Assembly: GCA_903892645.1 (NCBI GenBank)
Contig: CAITJF010000100.1
Location: 1 to 32,901, forward strand
Direction of reading: 5' to 3'
Length of the DNA: 32,901 bases
Source of the DNA: an uncultured Nitrosomonadales bacterium
GTDB taxonomy: Bacteria > Pseudomonadota > Gammaproteobacteria > Burkholderiales > Gallionellaceae
Position numbers and translations under genes: made by a program. Positions 7,772-15,908 of this stretch are shown one piece after another; position 1 is the stretch's first letter; each line of letters begins with the position of its first letter. Under the pieces are notes generated by a model, which worked only from the letters and a program-made list of their open reading frames with translations, searched no databases and had not been told where the DNA came from.

Positions 7772-8800
7772 TTACTTACTCGCTGTTTGACCATACCAGC
7801 CCTGTGTGGCATTGGCGATTTTTACCACCAGCAACATCACCGGCACTTCGATCAGCACGCCGACCACAGTGGCCAGCGCTGCGCCGGATTGAAAGCCGAA
7901 CAGGCTGATGGCAGTGGCAACGGCCAGCTCGAAAAAGTTGCTCGCGCCGATGAGTGCCGAAGGCGCGGCCACACAGTGCGCCACGCCCAGGCGGCGATTC
8001 AGCCAGTACGCCAGGCCGGAGTTGAACAACACTTGAATCAGGATCGGCACAGCCAGCATGACGATCACCAGCGGTTGCGCGACGATGGCATTGCCCTGCA
8101 AGGCAAACAGCAATACCAGAGTCACCAGCAGCGCACCCATTGAATACGGGGCAATGTGTTCCATCACTTGCTTGAACACGCCATCGCCTTTCGCCAATAA
8201 TTGGCGGCGCAATAGTTGCGAGAGGGTGACTGGAATCACGATGTAAAAAATCACCGAGACGAATAGCGTATTCCACGGCACGGCAATGCTGGCGATGCCG
8301 AGCAACAACGCCACCAGCGGAGCAAAGGCGAAGATCATGATGGCATCGTTGAGCGCCACTTGCGATAGCGTGAAATAGGGATCGCCTTTCACCAGATTGC
8401 TCCACACGAACACCATCGCGGTGCACGGTGCGGCGGCCAGCAAAATCAATCCGGCGATATAACTGTCGTGCTGTTCCGGTGGCAGATAATCGGCAAACAC
8501 CTGGCGGATGAACAGCCAGCCGAGGAAGGCCATCGAAAAAGGCTTCACACCCCAGTTGATGAACAGCGTGACGCCGATGCCACGCCAATGTTTCTTCACC
8601 TGATGCAACGCGCCGAAGTTGATGCGCAGCAGCATAGGAATAATCATCACCCACACCAGCACGCCGACCGGAATGTTCACCCTGGCGATTTCCAGGCTGG
8701 CGATAGCCTGAAACAGGCCCGGCAGGAATTGCCCGAGCACCACGCCTGCGATGATGCACAGACCTACCCAAACGGTCAGATAACGTTCAAATAGATTCAT
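7772..8800 (-). CDS. acr3: ACR3-family arsenite efflux permease
   Basis: 342 residues, about ten membrane segments. ACR3 exports arsenite across the inner membrane using the proton gradient. Family signatures include VMIIPMLLRINFGAL, INWGVKPFSMAFLGWLF, CTAMVFVWSNLVKGD (with the essential Cys) and ALNDAIMIFAFAP. The start ATG at 8800 lies 4 bases after the arsC stop (TAG CGAG ATG), giving tight coupling; an in-frame ATG at 8824 lies inside arsC and was rejected. It is the last gene of arsR-arsC-acr3. Together ArsC makes arsenite and Acr3 expels it. Confidence 0.95.
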   Translation of the reverse strand: MNLFERYLTVWVGLCIIAGVVLGQFLPGLFQAIASLEIARVNIPVGVLVWVMIIPMLLRINFGALHQVKKHWRGIGVTLFINWGVKPFSMAFLGWLFIRQVFADYLPPEQHDSYIAGLILLAAAPCTAMVFVWSNLVKGDPYFTLSQVALNDAIMIFAFAPLVALLLGIASIAVPWNTLFVSVIFYIVIPVTLSQLLRRQLLAKGDGVFKQVMEHIAPYSMGALLVTLVLLFALQGNAIVAQPLVIVMLAVPILIQVLFNSGLAYWLNRRLGVAHCVAAPSALIGASNFFELAVATAISLFGFQSGAALATVVGVLIEVPVMLLVVKIANATQGWYGQTASK

Positions 8801-8804
8801 CTCG

Positions 8805-9305
8805 CTAATCCGGTATGCGGCCAATTTCGGCGAGTTTTTGTTTCAGCGTGAGTTTGTCCAACGCTTCGATTGGCAGGCTCATGAACAATTGAATCCGCCT
8901 TGCCAATTGGTTATAGGCTGTTTTGAACGCTGCCCGCTTGGCCTCATCACCACTCTCAACACCTGCCGGATCAGGGATGCCCCAATGCGCGGTTGCTGGT
9001 TTTCCCGGCCAGATCGGGCATACCTCACCCGCTGCGTTGTCGCACACGGTAAAGATGAAATCGAGTTCCGGTGCACCGAGTGCCGCAAATTCATCCCAGC
9101 TTTTGCTGCGCAACCCCGCGATGCTGTGCCCTTGCTGTTGCAGCAATTCCAGCGCGAACGGATTGACGCGCCCAGCCGGATGGCTGCCCGCACTATGCGC
9201 GATGAATTTTCCTTTACCCAACACGTTGAACAGCGCTTCACCCAAGATGCTGCGTGCGGAATTGCCGGTACATAACACCAGCACGTTGTATTGTTTGTTT
9301 TGCAA
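8805..9305 (-). CDS. arsC: Arsenate reductase, thioredoxin-coupled LMW-phosphatase type
   Basis: 166 residues. It reduces arsenate to arsenite. The P-loop CTGNSARS at residues 12-19 carries the nucleophile Cys12 and Arg18 (CX5R). Cys88 (FTVCDN) and Cys96 (EVCPIWPG) can serve the disulfide relay, as Cys10/82/89 do in the S. aureus enzyme. The start is TTG at 9305: AAGGA lies 7 bases upstream and the frame beyond it reads into an inverted repeat, giving the spurious translation IPACAGMT. That repeat element separates arsC from arsR. The C-terminus (KLAEIGRIPD) runs to within 4 bases of acr3. Confidence 0.93.
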   Translation of the reverse strand: MQNKQYNVLVLCTGNSARSILGEALFNVLGKGKFIAHSAGSHPAGRVNPFALELLQQQGHSIAGLRSKSWDEFAALGAPELDFIFTVCDNAAGEVCPIWPGKPATAHWGIPDPAGVESGDEAKRAAFKTAYNQLARRIQLFMSLPIEALDKLTLKQKLAEIGRIPD

Positions 9306-9325
9306 GATAAAATCCTTAAAGTAAC

Positions 9326-9440
9326 TTGTCATTCCCGCGCAGGCGGGAATCCAGCCAATAAAAACTTCCCCGCAATGCGGGAACAACTAAAATGCATGTT
9401 GAATAAAACCACTGGATTCCCGCCTGCGCGGGAATGACAA
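9326..9440. repeat. REP/MITE-like element with 29-bp perfect terminal inverted repeats
   Basis: 9326-9354 and 9412-9440 are exact reverse complements. Each arm is itself a palindrome, ATTCCCGC with GCGGGAAT around a GCAG loop, and the centre holds a further CCCGCAATGCGGG hairpin. Repeats of the type GTCATTCCCGC...GCGGGAAT are widespread in proteobacterial intergenic regions and give the spurious translation IPAQAGIQ. It sits between arsR and arsC and has changed the leader of arsC without supplying a coding part. Confidence 0.85.
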
Positions 9441-9457
9441 AACCAGAATTTTCAGCA

Positions 9458-9784
9458 TCAATTTTCATTGATATTCGTTTGCTTGCAGGCATCAGGATTT
9501 CCGCCACAGCAGTTTTCCGTCAGATACGCCACCATGCCATTCATCACCGCAAAATTCGCAGAGTAATAAACAAAGCGTCCGTCCTGCCTGCTGTCCACCA
9601 ACCCGGCATGGCTCAGGGTTTTAAAATGAAACGACAGGGTTGCCGGAGCCACTTTCAATCTCTCGGCCACTTGCCCCGCCGCCACGCCTTCCGGCCCACT
9701 TGCCACCAGCAAACGATAAATCGCCAGGCGCGTGGGTTGCGCTAAAGCCGCCAATGCCTTTACCACTTGAGCCGATTTCATCAT
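9458..9784 (-). CDS. arsR: ArsR-family arsenic-responsive repressor
   Basis: 108 residues. A winged-helix repressor of the ArsR/SmtB family that leaves DNA when it binds As(III). Residues 5-80 form the HTH domain (LAQPTRLAIYRLL, VAPATLSFHFKTLSHAGLV, DGRFVYYSAN). The usual metal site in the recognition helix (ELCVCD) is missing. Instead a C-terminal CC at 92-93 and Cys100 (NCCGGNPDAC) resemble the Cys95/96/102 site I recall for the Acidithiobacillus ferrooxidans ArsR. It is first in arsR-arsC-acr3, divergent from pstS, with palindromic operator candidates 12 bases upstream. Confidence 0.93.
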   Translation of the reverse strand: MMKSAQVVKALAALAQPTRLAIYRLLVASGPEGVAAGQVAERLKVAPATLSFHFKTLSHAGLVDSRQDGRFVYYSANFAVMNGMVAYLTENCCGGNPDACKQTNINEN

Positions 9785-9795
9785 TCTACATTTCT

Positions 9796-9819
9796 ATTGT
9801 TAAACAATTATTAAATTGT
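9796..9819 (-). promoter_or_regulatory. Candidate ArsR operator
   Basis: Two overlapping AT-rich inverted repeats: ATTGTT-A-AACAAT (9796-9808, perfect) and ACAATT-ATTA-AATTGT (9804-9819, perfect). They lie 12-35 bases before the arsR start codon, where a self-repressing ArsR would be expected to bind. Dyad symmetry is seen directly; binding by ArsR is inferred. Confidence 0.5.
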
Positions 9820-9890
9820 CAGGTGTGATTAAAACAAGGATTTTCGGCAGAGGCAACTCTATTCTTGCAAAATTCTGACGCTTTTCACCA

Positions 9891-9924
9891 TTGTAATAAT
9901 CCCGTAATACATACGCCCTATGAT
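9891..9924 (+). promoter_or_regulatory. Candidate PHO box and -10 of pstS
   Basis: TTGTAAT (9891-9897) and CCGTAAT (9902-9908) are 11 bases apart, each matching the PhoB half-site CTGTCAT at 5 of 7 positions. TATGAT, a good -10, begins at 9919 exactly 10 bases after the second half-site. This is the geometry of PhoB-activated promoters, which lack a normal -35. It lies in the 222-base region between divergent arsR and pstS. Confidence 0.55.
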
Positions 9925-10006
9925 GTGCATCGCCTCAAGGCATTATTGGTTTAAATGGCATCCGAAATGCAGCAACTAGCAACACACTCAACACAATGGA
10001 GACACT

Positions 10007-11056
10007 ATGAACCGCAAACTCAAGCAACTCATCATCGGCACCATCGCTGCCACTGCGGTGGCTTACGCTGGCGCGAGCCAGGCAACTGACATCACCGGCG
10101 CGGGCGCCACCTTCCCCTACCCGATCTATGCCAAATGGGCCGAAGCCTACAAGGCTAAAACCAACATCGGCATGAATTACCAGTCCATCGGTTCCGGTGG
10201 CGGCATCAAGCAAATTCAAGCCAAGACCGTGGATTTTGGCGCAACTGACGCACCCCTGACGTCTGATGAACTGGCCAAAAATAGCTTGTCGCAATTCCCC
10301 GCCGTAATGGGTGGCCTGGTTGCCGTGATTAACGTTAATGGCGTTGAACCCGGCAAGCTGAAGCTGACTGGCGAGACACTGGCTAACATTTTTCTGGGCA
10401 AGATCACCAAATGGAACGACCCAAAAATTGTTGCCGACAACAAGGATATAAAGCTGCCTGATGACGACATCACCGTGGTACACCGTGCAGATGGCTCCGG
10501 CACCACTTTCATCTTCACCAATTACCTGTCCAAGGTGAGCGCTGACTGGAAAGCGAAAGTAGGCGAAGGCAAGGCTGTGCAATGGCCATCCGGCACGGGC
10601 GGCAAGGGCAACGAAGGTGTAGCTTCTTACGTGCAGCGTATAAAGGGTTCCATCGGTTATGTGGAATTCGCTTACGCCAAGCAAAACAAGATGACTTACA
10701 CTCAAATGAAAAACCACGAAGGGCAATTTGTTCAACCAGATGATGGCAGCTTCAAAGCTGCGGCAGCCTATGCACAGTGGGACAAGAACAATGGTTTCTA
10801 TGAAATTCTGACCGATGAGCCCGGCAAGGAAAGCTGGCCCATTACTGGCGCTACTTTCATTCTGGTGCAAAAGATGCAAGACAAGCCAGAAACCGGCCTG
10901 GAAGTCCTGAAATTTTTTGACTGGGCTTTCGTCAACGGCGGCAAGTTGGCTCAAGACCTGGACTATGTTCCGCTACCGGAAAAGTTGCAGCAGTTGATTC
11001 GCGCTTCATGGAAAGAACAGGTCAAGGATGCGTCCGGCAAGGCCATCTGGAAGTAA
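10007..11056 (+). CDS. pstS: PstS, periplasmic phosphate-binding protein
   Basis: 349 residues. It captures phosphate in the periplasm and delivers it to PstCA. The signal peptide spans about residues 1-26 (LIIGTIAATAVAYAGASQA). The mature protein opens with DITGAGATFPYPIYAKWAEAY, and the phosphate-contacting segments GSGGGIKQI, DFGATDAPL and HRADGSGTT are intact. Length is normal for the family. The ATG at 10007 has GGAG upstream (AATGGAGACACT). It is first in pstS-C-A-B; a stem-loop after it probably lets it be expressed more strongly than the membrane subunits. A candidate PHO box and -10 lie about 85-115 bases upstream. Confidence 0.97.
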   Translation: MNRKLKQLIIGTIAATAVAYAGASQATDITGAGATFPYPIYAKWAEAYKAKTNIGMNYQSIGSGGGIKQIQAKTVDFGATDAPLTSDELAKNSLSQFPAVMGGLVAVINVNGVEPGKLKLTGETLANIFLGKITKWNDPKIVADNKDIKLPDDDITVVHRADGSGTTFIFTNYLSKVSADWKAKVGEGKAVQWPSGTGGKGNEGVASYVQRIKGSIGYVEFAYAKQNKMTYTQMKNHEGQFVQPDDGSFKAAAAYAQWDKNNGFYEILTDEPGKESWPITGATFILVQKMQDKPETGLEVLKFFDWAFVNGGKLAQDLDYVPLPEKLQQLIRASWKEQVKDASGKAIWK

Positions 11057-11118
11057 AGCCCAGGAAGTAACTCCTGGAAAGGTAAGGCGCTAACAGCAAG
11101 CTTTCCAAGATATAATTT

Positions 11119-11138
11119 GAGGGGGCGCAAGCCCTCTC
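11119..11138 (+). terminator. Stem-loop (GCAA tetraloop) between pstS and pstC
   Basis: GAGGGGGC pairs with GCCCTCTC around a GCAA tetraloop (8 pairs, one G-U), followed by the T-rich ATTATTTTGTAT. Such an intercistronic structure partially terminates transcription or protects the pstS mRNA 3' end. A second stem CCAGGA/TCCTGG lies at 11060-11077. Confidence 0.65.
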
Positions 11139-11176
11139 ATTATTTTGTATAGCCTGTCCGGGACACCCAAAGAAAT

Positions 11177-12139
11177 ATGCCGACATCATTGCGGGAAGCA
11201 CACCAAAAGCACCAGAACTCCCTGGACATCCTGTTCCGTAGCGTTACACGCCTGTCCGCATTCGCCGTGCTCGCCCTGCTGCTCGCCATCATCGCTTCGC
11301 TAATCGTGGGCAGCATGCCCGCGATTCATGCATTTGGCCTGGGCTTCCTGACCAGTTCGGAATGGAATCCGGTTACCGATAAATTTGGTGCGCTGGTTCC
11401 AATTGTCGGCACACTCGTCACCTCAGGCATCGCCCTGCTGATCGCTATTCCGGTTAGCTTTGGCATCGCCATTTTTCTAACCGAGCTTTCGCCACGCATT
11501 TTGCGCCGCCCGCTCGGCATCGCCATCGAACTGCTGGGAGGCATCCCCAGCATCATCTACGGCATGTGGGGGTTGTTTGTGTTCGCCCCATTGTTCGGCG
11601 ATTACGTCGAACCGTGGATCAATAAACATCTGGGGCACATGCCCGTCATTGGCCCGTTCTTCTCCGGCCCGCCGATGGGTATTGGTGTGCTGGCCGCCGG
11701 CATTATCCTCGCCATCATGGTCATCCCATTCATCGCCTCGGTAATGCGCGATGTGTTTGACGTGGTGCCCACCCTGCTCAAGGAATCAGCTTACGGACTC
11801 GGCGCGACCACTTGGGAAGTAGTATGGAATGTTGTGCTGCCCTATACCAAAATCGGTGTGGTTGGAGGCATCATGCTGGGGCTAGGGCGCGCGCTCGGCG
11901 AGACCATGGCAGTCACTTTTGTCATCGGTAATGCGCACGAACTGAGCAAGTCACTATTGATGCCAGGCAACAGCATTTCCTCCGCACTAGCCAACGAACT
12001 CACCGAAGCGGTAGGCGAACTGTACACCTCGTCCCTGATCGAGCTTGGGCTGATCCTGTTCTTCATCACTTTTGTCGTTCTGTCGCTGGCGCGCATCATG
12101 CTGCACAAACTGGGACAGCGCGAAGGACAGACTTCGTAA
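11177..12139 (+). CDS. pstC: PstC, phosphate ABC transporter permease
   Basis: 320 residues, about six membrane segments. One of the two membrane subunits of the high-affinity phosphate importer. Signs are the N-terminal segment [21 protein letters not shown], the family stretch [22 protein letters not shown] and the cytoplasmic ATPase-contact loop [21 protein letters not shown]. Start ATG 11177 has a weak site (AAAGAAAT), consistent with lower expression than pstS. pstA starts 5 bases after the stop. Confidence 0.96.
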   Translation: MPTSLREAHQKHQNSLDILFRSVTRLSAFAVLALLLAIIASLIVGSMPAIHAFGLGFLTSSEWNPVTDKFGALVPIVGTLVTSGIALLIAIPVSFGIAIFLTELSPRILRRPLGIAIELLGGIPSIIYGMWGLFVFAPLFGDYVEPWINKHLGHMPVIGPFFSGPPMGIGVLAAGIILAIMVIPFIASVMRDVFDVVPTLLKESAYGLGATTWEVVWNVVLPYTKIGVVGGIMLGLGRALGETMAVTFVIGNAHELSKSLLMPGNSISSALANELTEAVGELYTSSLIELGLILFFITFVVLSLARIMLHKLGQREGQTS

Positions 12140-12144
12140 ATGCC

Positions 12145-12990
12145 ATGTTAAATTTATACACGCGCCGCCGCATCATCAATGCAGTCAGCCTCTCCATCTC
12201 GGTACTGGCCATGCTGTTCGGCCTGTTCTGGCTATGCTGGATATTGGTAACGTTGCTAGACCATGGACTGCCCGCACTTACCCCCGTGGTGTTCACGCAA
12301 ATGACCCCGCCCCCCGGCAGTAGCGGCGGCCTGCTCAACGCCATCACCGGCAGCCTGATGATGACCCTGGTCGGTACACTAATCGGCACCCCCATCGGGA
12401 TACTGGCCGGCACCTATCTGGCCGAATTCGGCCAGCGCGGCTGGCTGGCGCCCGTCACCCGCTTCATCAATGACGTATTGCTGTCCGCACCGTCCATCGT
12501 GATCGGCATGTTCATCTACGAAGTATATGTCGTCAAGATCGGCCACTTCTCCGGCTGGGGCGGTGCCTTGGCCCTGTCAGTGCTGGTCATCCCTGTAGTC
12601 ATTCGCACCACCGAAAACATGCTGCGCCTAGTGCCAAACTCTCTGCGCGAAGCGGCGGCGGCGCTCGGAGCACCACAATGGAAAGTCATCAGCTTCGTCA
12701 CCCTGCGCGCGTCGCGCGCCGGTATCCTTACTGGGATATTGCTAGCCGTGGCCCGTATCAGCGGGGAAACCGCGCCACTGCTGTTCACCGCGCTGAACAA
12801 CCAATTCTGGAGCAGCAATATGAACCAGCCAATGGCAAATTTGCCGGTGGTCATTTTCCAGTTCGCCATGAGTCCCTATGAGGACTGGCAACGGCTTGCC
12901 TGGGCCGGTGCGCTGCTCATCACCCTCAGCGTACTCACACTCAATATCGTGGCGCGGGTGGTATTCCGCCAGAGCGCAACCGCCCATTAA
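12145..12990 (+). CDS. pstA: PstA, phosphate ABC transporter permease
   Basis: 281 residues, about six membrane segments; partner of PstC in the channel. Recognisable parts are [38 protein letters not shown], and the ATPase-contact loop [20 protein letters not shown]. The start follows pstC by 5 bases. Its stop codon abuts the left end of a 251-bp inverted-repeat element, so the element was inserted (or retained) precisely in the pstA-pstB gap without damaging either gene. Confidence 0.96.
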   Translation: MLNLYTRRRIINAVSLSISVLAMLFGLFWLCWILVTLLDHGLPALTPVVFTQMTPPPGSSGGLLNAITGSLMMTLVGTLIGTPIGILAGTYLAEFGQRGWLAPVTRFINDVLLSAPSIVIGMFIYEVYVVKIGHFSGWGGALALSVLVIPVVIRTTENMLRLVPNSLREAAAALGAPQWKVISFVTLRASRAGILTGILLAVARISGETAPLLFTALNNQFWSSNMNQPMANLPVVIFQFAMSPYEDWQRLAWAGALLITLSVLTLNIVARVVFRQSATAH

Positions 12991-13241
12991 CATGGTGTTG
13001 AAAAACTACTGCGAGGCGATGATGCTGCGTTGGAAACCGGCTCAAAATGCGTCGTCGCGTAGCGACAGACTATGTGCAAACCGCATCTGCGACACGTTAC
13101 TGGCGAAGCCAGCCGCTTGCGGGAGCGGATGCAGGCCGCACTTCCCGCACCAAAGGCTACGCCCCACCGTGTCAGTACGACTACTTTTTCGCCGGTTTCC
13201 GCCTTGCATGATCGCCTCTCGCTACGTTTTTCAACATCATG
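12991..13241. mobile_element. 251-bp MITE-like element between pstA and pstB
   Basis: Left arm 12991-13041 and right arm 13191-13241 are imperfect inverted repeats of about 51 bases. The outer 16 bases (CATGGTGTTGAAAAAC against the complement of GTTTTTCAACATCATG) differ at one position, and the inner ends GGAAACCGGC/GCCGGTTTCC are exact complements. The interior has further hairpins (GTCGC GTA GCGAC) and no plausible gene. Size, long terminal repeats and lack of coding capacity fit a non-autonomous miniature element. No flanking duplication is evident. It begins immediately after the pstA stop and ends 17 bases before pstB. Confidence 0.75.
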
Positions 13242-13258
13242 TTTGAGGATGCACACCG

Positions 13259-14032
13259 ATGAACGCTGAAAAAACCATCACCCCGAAACTGGTCGTGCGC
13301 GACCTGAATTTTTATTACGGCAAAGACCGCGCCCTCAAGGACATCAACCTTACCATTCCGGAAAAAATGGTGACTGCCTTCATCGGTCCGTCCGGCTGCG
13401 GCAAGTCCACCTTGCTGCGTGCCTTCAACCGCATGTACCAGCTCTACCCGAAACAGAAGGCAACGGGCGAAATACTGCTGGACGGGGAAAACATCCTCGA
13501 CAAGAAACAGGATCTCAACACCCTGCGCGCCAAGATCGGCATGGTGTTCCAGAAGCCCACCCCATTCCCGATGTCCATCTACGACAACATCGCGTTCGGC
13601 GCAAAACTGTATGAGAAATTCAGCCGCCATGACATGGACGAACGCGTGGAATGGGCGTTGAAGAAGGCCGCGCTGTGGACAGAAGTGAAGGACAAGCTGA
13701 AACAGAGCGGTACCGGCCTGTCCGGCGGGCAGCAGCAACGCCTGTGCATCGCCCGCGCCATCGCCGTCAAGCCGCAAGTATTGCTGCTCGACGAACCCAC
13801 CTCCGCACTGGACCCGATCTCCACTGCGCACATCGAAAAGCTGATTGACGAACTGAAAGAAGACTTCACCATCGTCATCGTCACCCACAACATGCAGCAA
13901 GCCGCGCGCGTATCGGACTACACCGCCTACATGTATCTGGGCGATTTGATCGAATTCGGCGACACCAGCACCGTGTTCACCAACCCCAAACGCAAGGAAA
14001 CGGAAGACTACATTACGGGCAGATTCGGATAA
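13259..14032 (+). CDS. pstB: PstB, phosphate ABC transporter ATPase
   Basis: 257 residues. It hydrolyses ATP to drive phosphate import through PstCA. Walker [10 protein letters not shown] (about residues 43-51), Q-loop [11 protein letters not shown], signature [16 protein letters not shown], Walker [12 protein letters not shown] and the H-loop His in VTHNM are intact. The start has GAGGA 9 bases upstream, outside the MITE. The final codons (YITGRFG-stop) form the left arm of an 18-bp perfect inverted repeat. PstB also contacts PhoU in Pho signalling, and phoU is present upstream. Confidence 0.97.
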   Translation: MNAEKTITPKLVVRDLNFYYGKDRALKDINLTIPEKMVTAFIGPSGCGKSTLLRAFNRMYQLYPKQKATGEILLDGENILDKKQDLNTLRAKIGMVFQKPTPFPMSIYDNIAFGAKLYEKFSRHDMDERVEWALKKAALWTEVKDKLKQSGTGLSGGQQQRLCIARAIAVKPQVLLLDEPTSALDPISTAHIEKLIDELKEDFTIVIVTHNMQQAARVSDYTAYMYLGDLIEFGDTSTVFTNPKRKETEDYITGRFG

Positions 14033-14048
14033 TCTGCCCGTAATGTAG
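14008..14048 (+). terminator. 18-bp perfect hairpin overlapping the end of pstB
   Basis: CTACATTACGGGCAGATT (14008-14025) pairs perfectly with 14031-14048 around a 5-base loop that contains the start of the stop codon region. The left arm is pstB coding sequence. A T-run does not follow, so it may protect the 3' end of the message or stop converging transcription from the minus-strand operon rather than act as a classical terminator. Confidence 0.55.
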
Positions 14049-14125
14049 CGGCGTAAACAATAAGCCTTTGGATTGTTGCGGCGGAGACTAACCTTTTCCC
14101 CGTATAACAAAGTCGCGGAGCAGGT

Positions 14126-15211
14126 TCAGCCCAAAGCTTTCTCCACTTTCATGAAGGATAGATCGGCAAAATCCGTGCTGGTGTAGTCGTTGTCGTCAAT
14201 GTCGAAGTTTTGTTCGACAATCAGGCGACGGCATGCGGCGACGACATCTGCATCGTATTTGATGCCAGACCACTGGTTGATCTCGTCAACAGCTACCGCG
14301 ATACCCTTGGCGTTGCGGTAGGGACGAGCCGACCGAATGGCTTCCACAACATCCGCGACGGTGATGATGCGTGATTCAAGAATGATGTCGTCGTCCATAA
14401 GACCGCTTGGATATCCTGAACCATCGAGCTTCTCGTGGTGTTGCAGGATCATGGTTGCAATCGGCCAGGGGAAATGCACGGATTTTACGATCTTGTAACC
14501 CGCAGCCGGATGCAGGCGAATGGTCTTCCATGCATCGATACCAAGGTGACCGCTATCCGCCAACGTTTCCGTCGGCACCACGATTTTTCCGATGTCATGC
14601 ACCATGCCGCCGAAATAGATGCCTTCAAGACGCTGCTCATCAAGCCCCATTTCGCGGCCGATGGCATAAGCAAGGGCAGCTACACGCCGTTGATGTCCGG
14701 CGGTATAGGGATCACGCAATTCGACAGTCGTAGACACCGAGTTGATGGTCTCGATCAGGCTCGACTTCAGCTTGATAGAATATTCCAGGATTTTCTTCTC
14801 GGCCTCTTTTCGCTCAGTGATATCCCGCAGGTAGGCGGTAAAGTAGGGGCTGCGGCCGGGATGGATCGGCAGCACGGTAAGCTCGACGGGTATCTCCTGT
14901 CCCTGCTTGGTTAGCGCATGCACCTCAACTCGGCGGCCGATGATGTTGCCTTTCCCTGTTTGCAGGTAGTGCGCCAGCGCCTCGCGGTGTTGGTTGCGGT
15001 AGTGCTCCGGAATAATCAGTTCGTCCATGCGTCGGCCAATGGCTTCCGTTGCCAAATAGCCAAAGACGATTTCGGCGGCGTGGTTGTATTCGACGATGAT
15101 GCCGTCATGGTCAATGGCAATGATGCAATCAAGGGAGGAGTCCAGCAGCGCATTAAACCATTCCTGGTCAACCAGGTGCTCATGCAGCAATATCGGTTCT
15201 TTCACGTCCAT
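14126..15211 (-). CDS. PAS - HD-GYP cyclic-di-GMP phosphodiesterase
   Basis: 361 residues, no membrane segment. Residues about 18-135 are a PAS sensor domain (LLDSSLDCIIAIDHDGIIVEYN to TAYLRDITERK), followed by a short coiled coil. Residues about 155-345 are an HD-GYP domain: H173, H205-D206 with K209 (VHDIGK), H234, HHE at 258-260 and DGSGYP at 263-268. All metal and GYP residues are kept, so hydrolysis of c-di-GMP is likely. It starts 49 bases after the Fe-S protein gene on the same strand and may be the fourth gene of that operon, possibly tuning lifestyle to the same signal. The PAS ligand is unknown. Confidence 0.88.
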   Translation of the reverse strand: MDVKEPILLHEHLVDQEWFNALLDSSLDCIIAIDHDGIIVEYNHAAEIVFGYLATEAIGRRMDELIIPEHYRNQHREALAHYLQTGKGNIIGRRVEVHALTKQGQEIPVELTVLPIHPGRSPYFTAYLRDITERKEAEKKILEYSIKLKSSLIETINSVSTTVELRDPYTAGHQRRVAALAYAIGREMGLDEQRLEGIYFGGMVHDIGKIVVPTETLADSGHLGIDAWKTIRLHPAAGYKIVKSVHFPWPIATMILQHHEKLDGSGYPSGLMDDDIILESRIITVADVVEAIRSARPYRNAKGIAVAVDEINQWSGIKYDADVVAACRRLIVEQNFDIDDNDYTSTDFADLSFMKVEKALG

Positions 15212-15260
15212 AAAACCCCCGAATCCTGTTCAGGGCAAGACAGCCAGGACGGCCAGATTG

Positions 15261-15908
15261 CTAGCTTATCCATATCCCCTCCACCCGCACCCGCATACCG
15301 CTCTCCCGTTTGGCAAGGGCGTTGACCAGGCCAGAATGTCGTGACTGCAGCATGCACATACGCGGGAAAAAGAAATAGCGCCGGCCGATTTGAAGCTCCT
15401 GGCGGGCATGCCTGACAATCCCCTCGTAGGCAAGAATATGGTAGTACCCGATTTCCCGGCCCCGCTCCCGCGCAGCCATAGGACCGATCACGCACCAGAC
15501 GATGGTGCCATTAAAATAGTCCGGCTCTTCAACCACTACCCCCACATGCGTTACAGGGCAACCAGTCATCACCGGGCGCCCGTACAGCACATCACCCTTT
15601 TTGACGGCGAGTCTCTCGACATTCGTCGGGTTGAGCGGCACGATGGTCTCGCGCGGCCCGGGATCCTCGGGAAATTGCTCCAGTACAAAATCGTACTCCC
15701 TGCCCAGCATGTCTTTCCAGGTGATGTTCTCGATCTGGGCGGCAAAGGCGGCAACCGCTGCGGCAGGCTGTTCGAGATAGATGCAGCGCTTGAGCGCGTC
15801 CGGGTGGACGGTGGCAAATTCGGCCAAGGCCGCGCAGGTCTTGAAACCGCACTGCCCGCAATCCTTGCCGGGGAGCTTCTCCAGAATTTCGCGCATACTT
15901 TCCGCCAT
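15261..15908 (-). CDS. Four-cysteine Fe-S domain protein, unknown role
   Basis: 215 residues. Residues 17-42 hold CGQCGFKTC...C (Cys17, 20, 25, 42), the small [4Fe-4S] domain found in RnfB and in the corrinoid/Fe-S subunit of acetyl-CoA synthase. The C-terminal part (about 95-215) is a second domain with LNPTNVERLAVKKGDVLYGRP and TGCPVTHVGVVVEEPD, which I do not recognise. The ATG overlaps the upstream stop (TAATG), showing coupling to the GTPase; an upstream extension was rejected because it lies inside that gene. No signal peptide. An Fe-S scaffold, carrier or redox role in a metallocentre assembly pathway is inferred from the GTPase and ATPase partners. Confidence 0.75.
   Translation of the reverse strand: MAESMREILEKLPGKDCGQCGFKTCAALAEFATVHPDALKRCIYLEQPAAAVAAFAAQIENITWKDMLGREYDFVLEQFPEDPGPRETIVPLNPTNVERLAVKKGDVLYGRPVMTGCPVTHVGVVVEEPDYFNGTIVWCVIGPMAARERGREIGYYHILAYEGIVRHARQELQIGRRYFFFPRMCMLQSRHSGLVNALAKRESGMRVRVEGIWIS

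Noticed and set aside
7776-8771. 331-codon frame overlapping acr3 on the same strand
   Set aside because: Arg/His/Gly-rich out-of-frame reading of acr3; the acr3 frame has coherent membrane segments and family motifs.
9935-10954. 339-codon open frame opposite pstS
   Set aside because: Antisense shadow of pstS; no ribosome-binding site and no recognisable domain.
13181-14110. 309-codon open frame opposite pstB
   Set aside because: Antisense shadow of a clear pstB gene that also runs through the MITE and the terminal hairpin.
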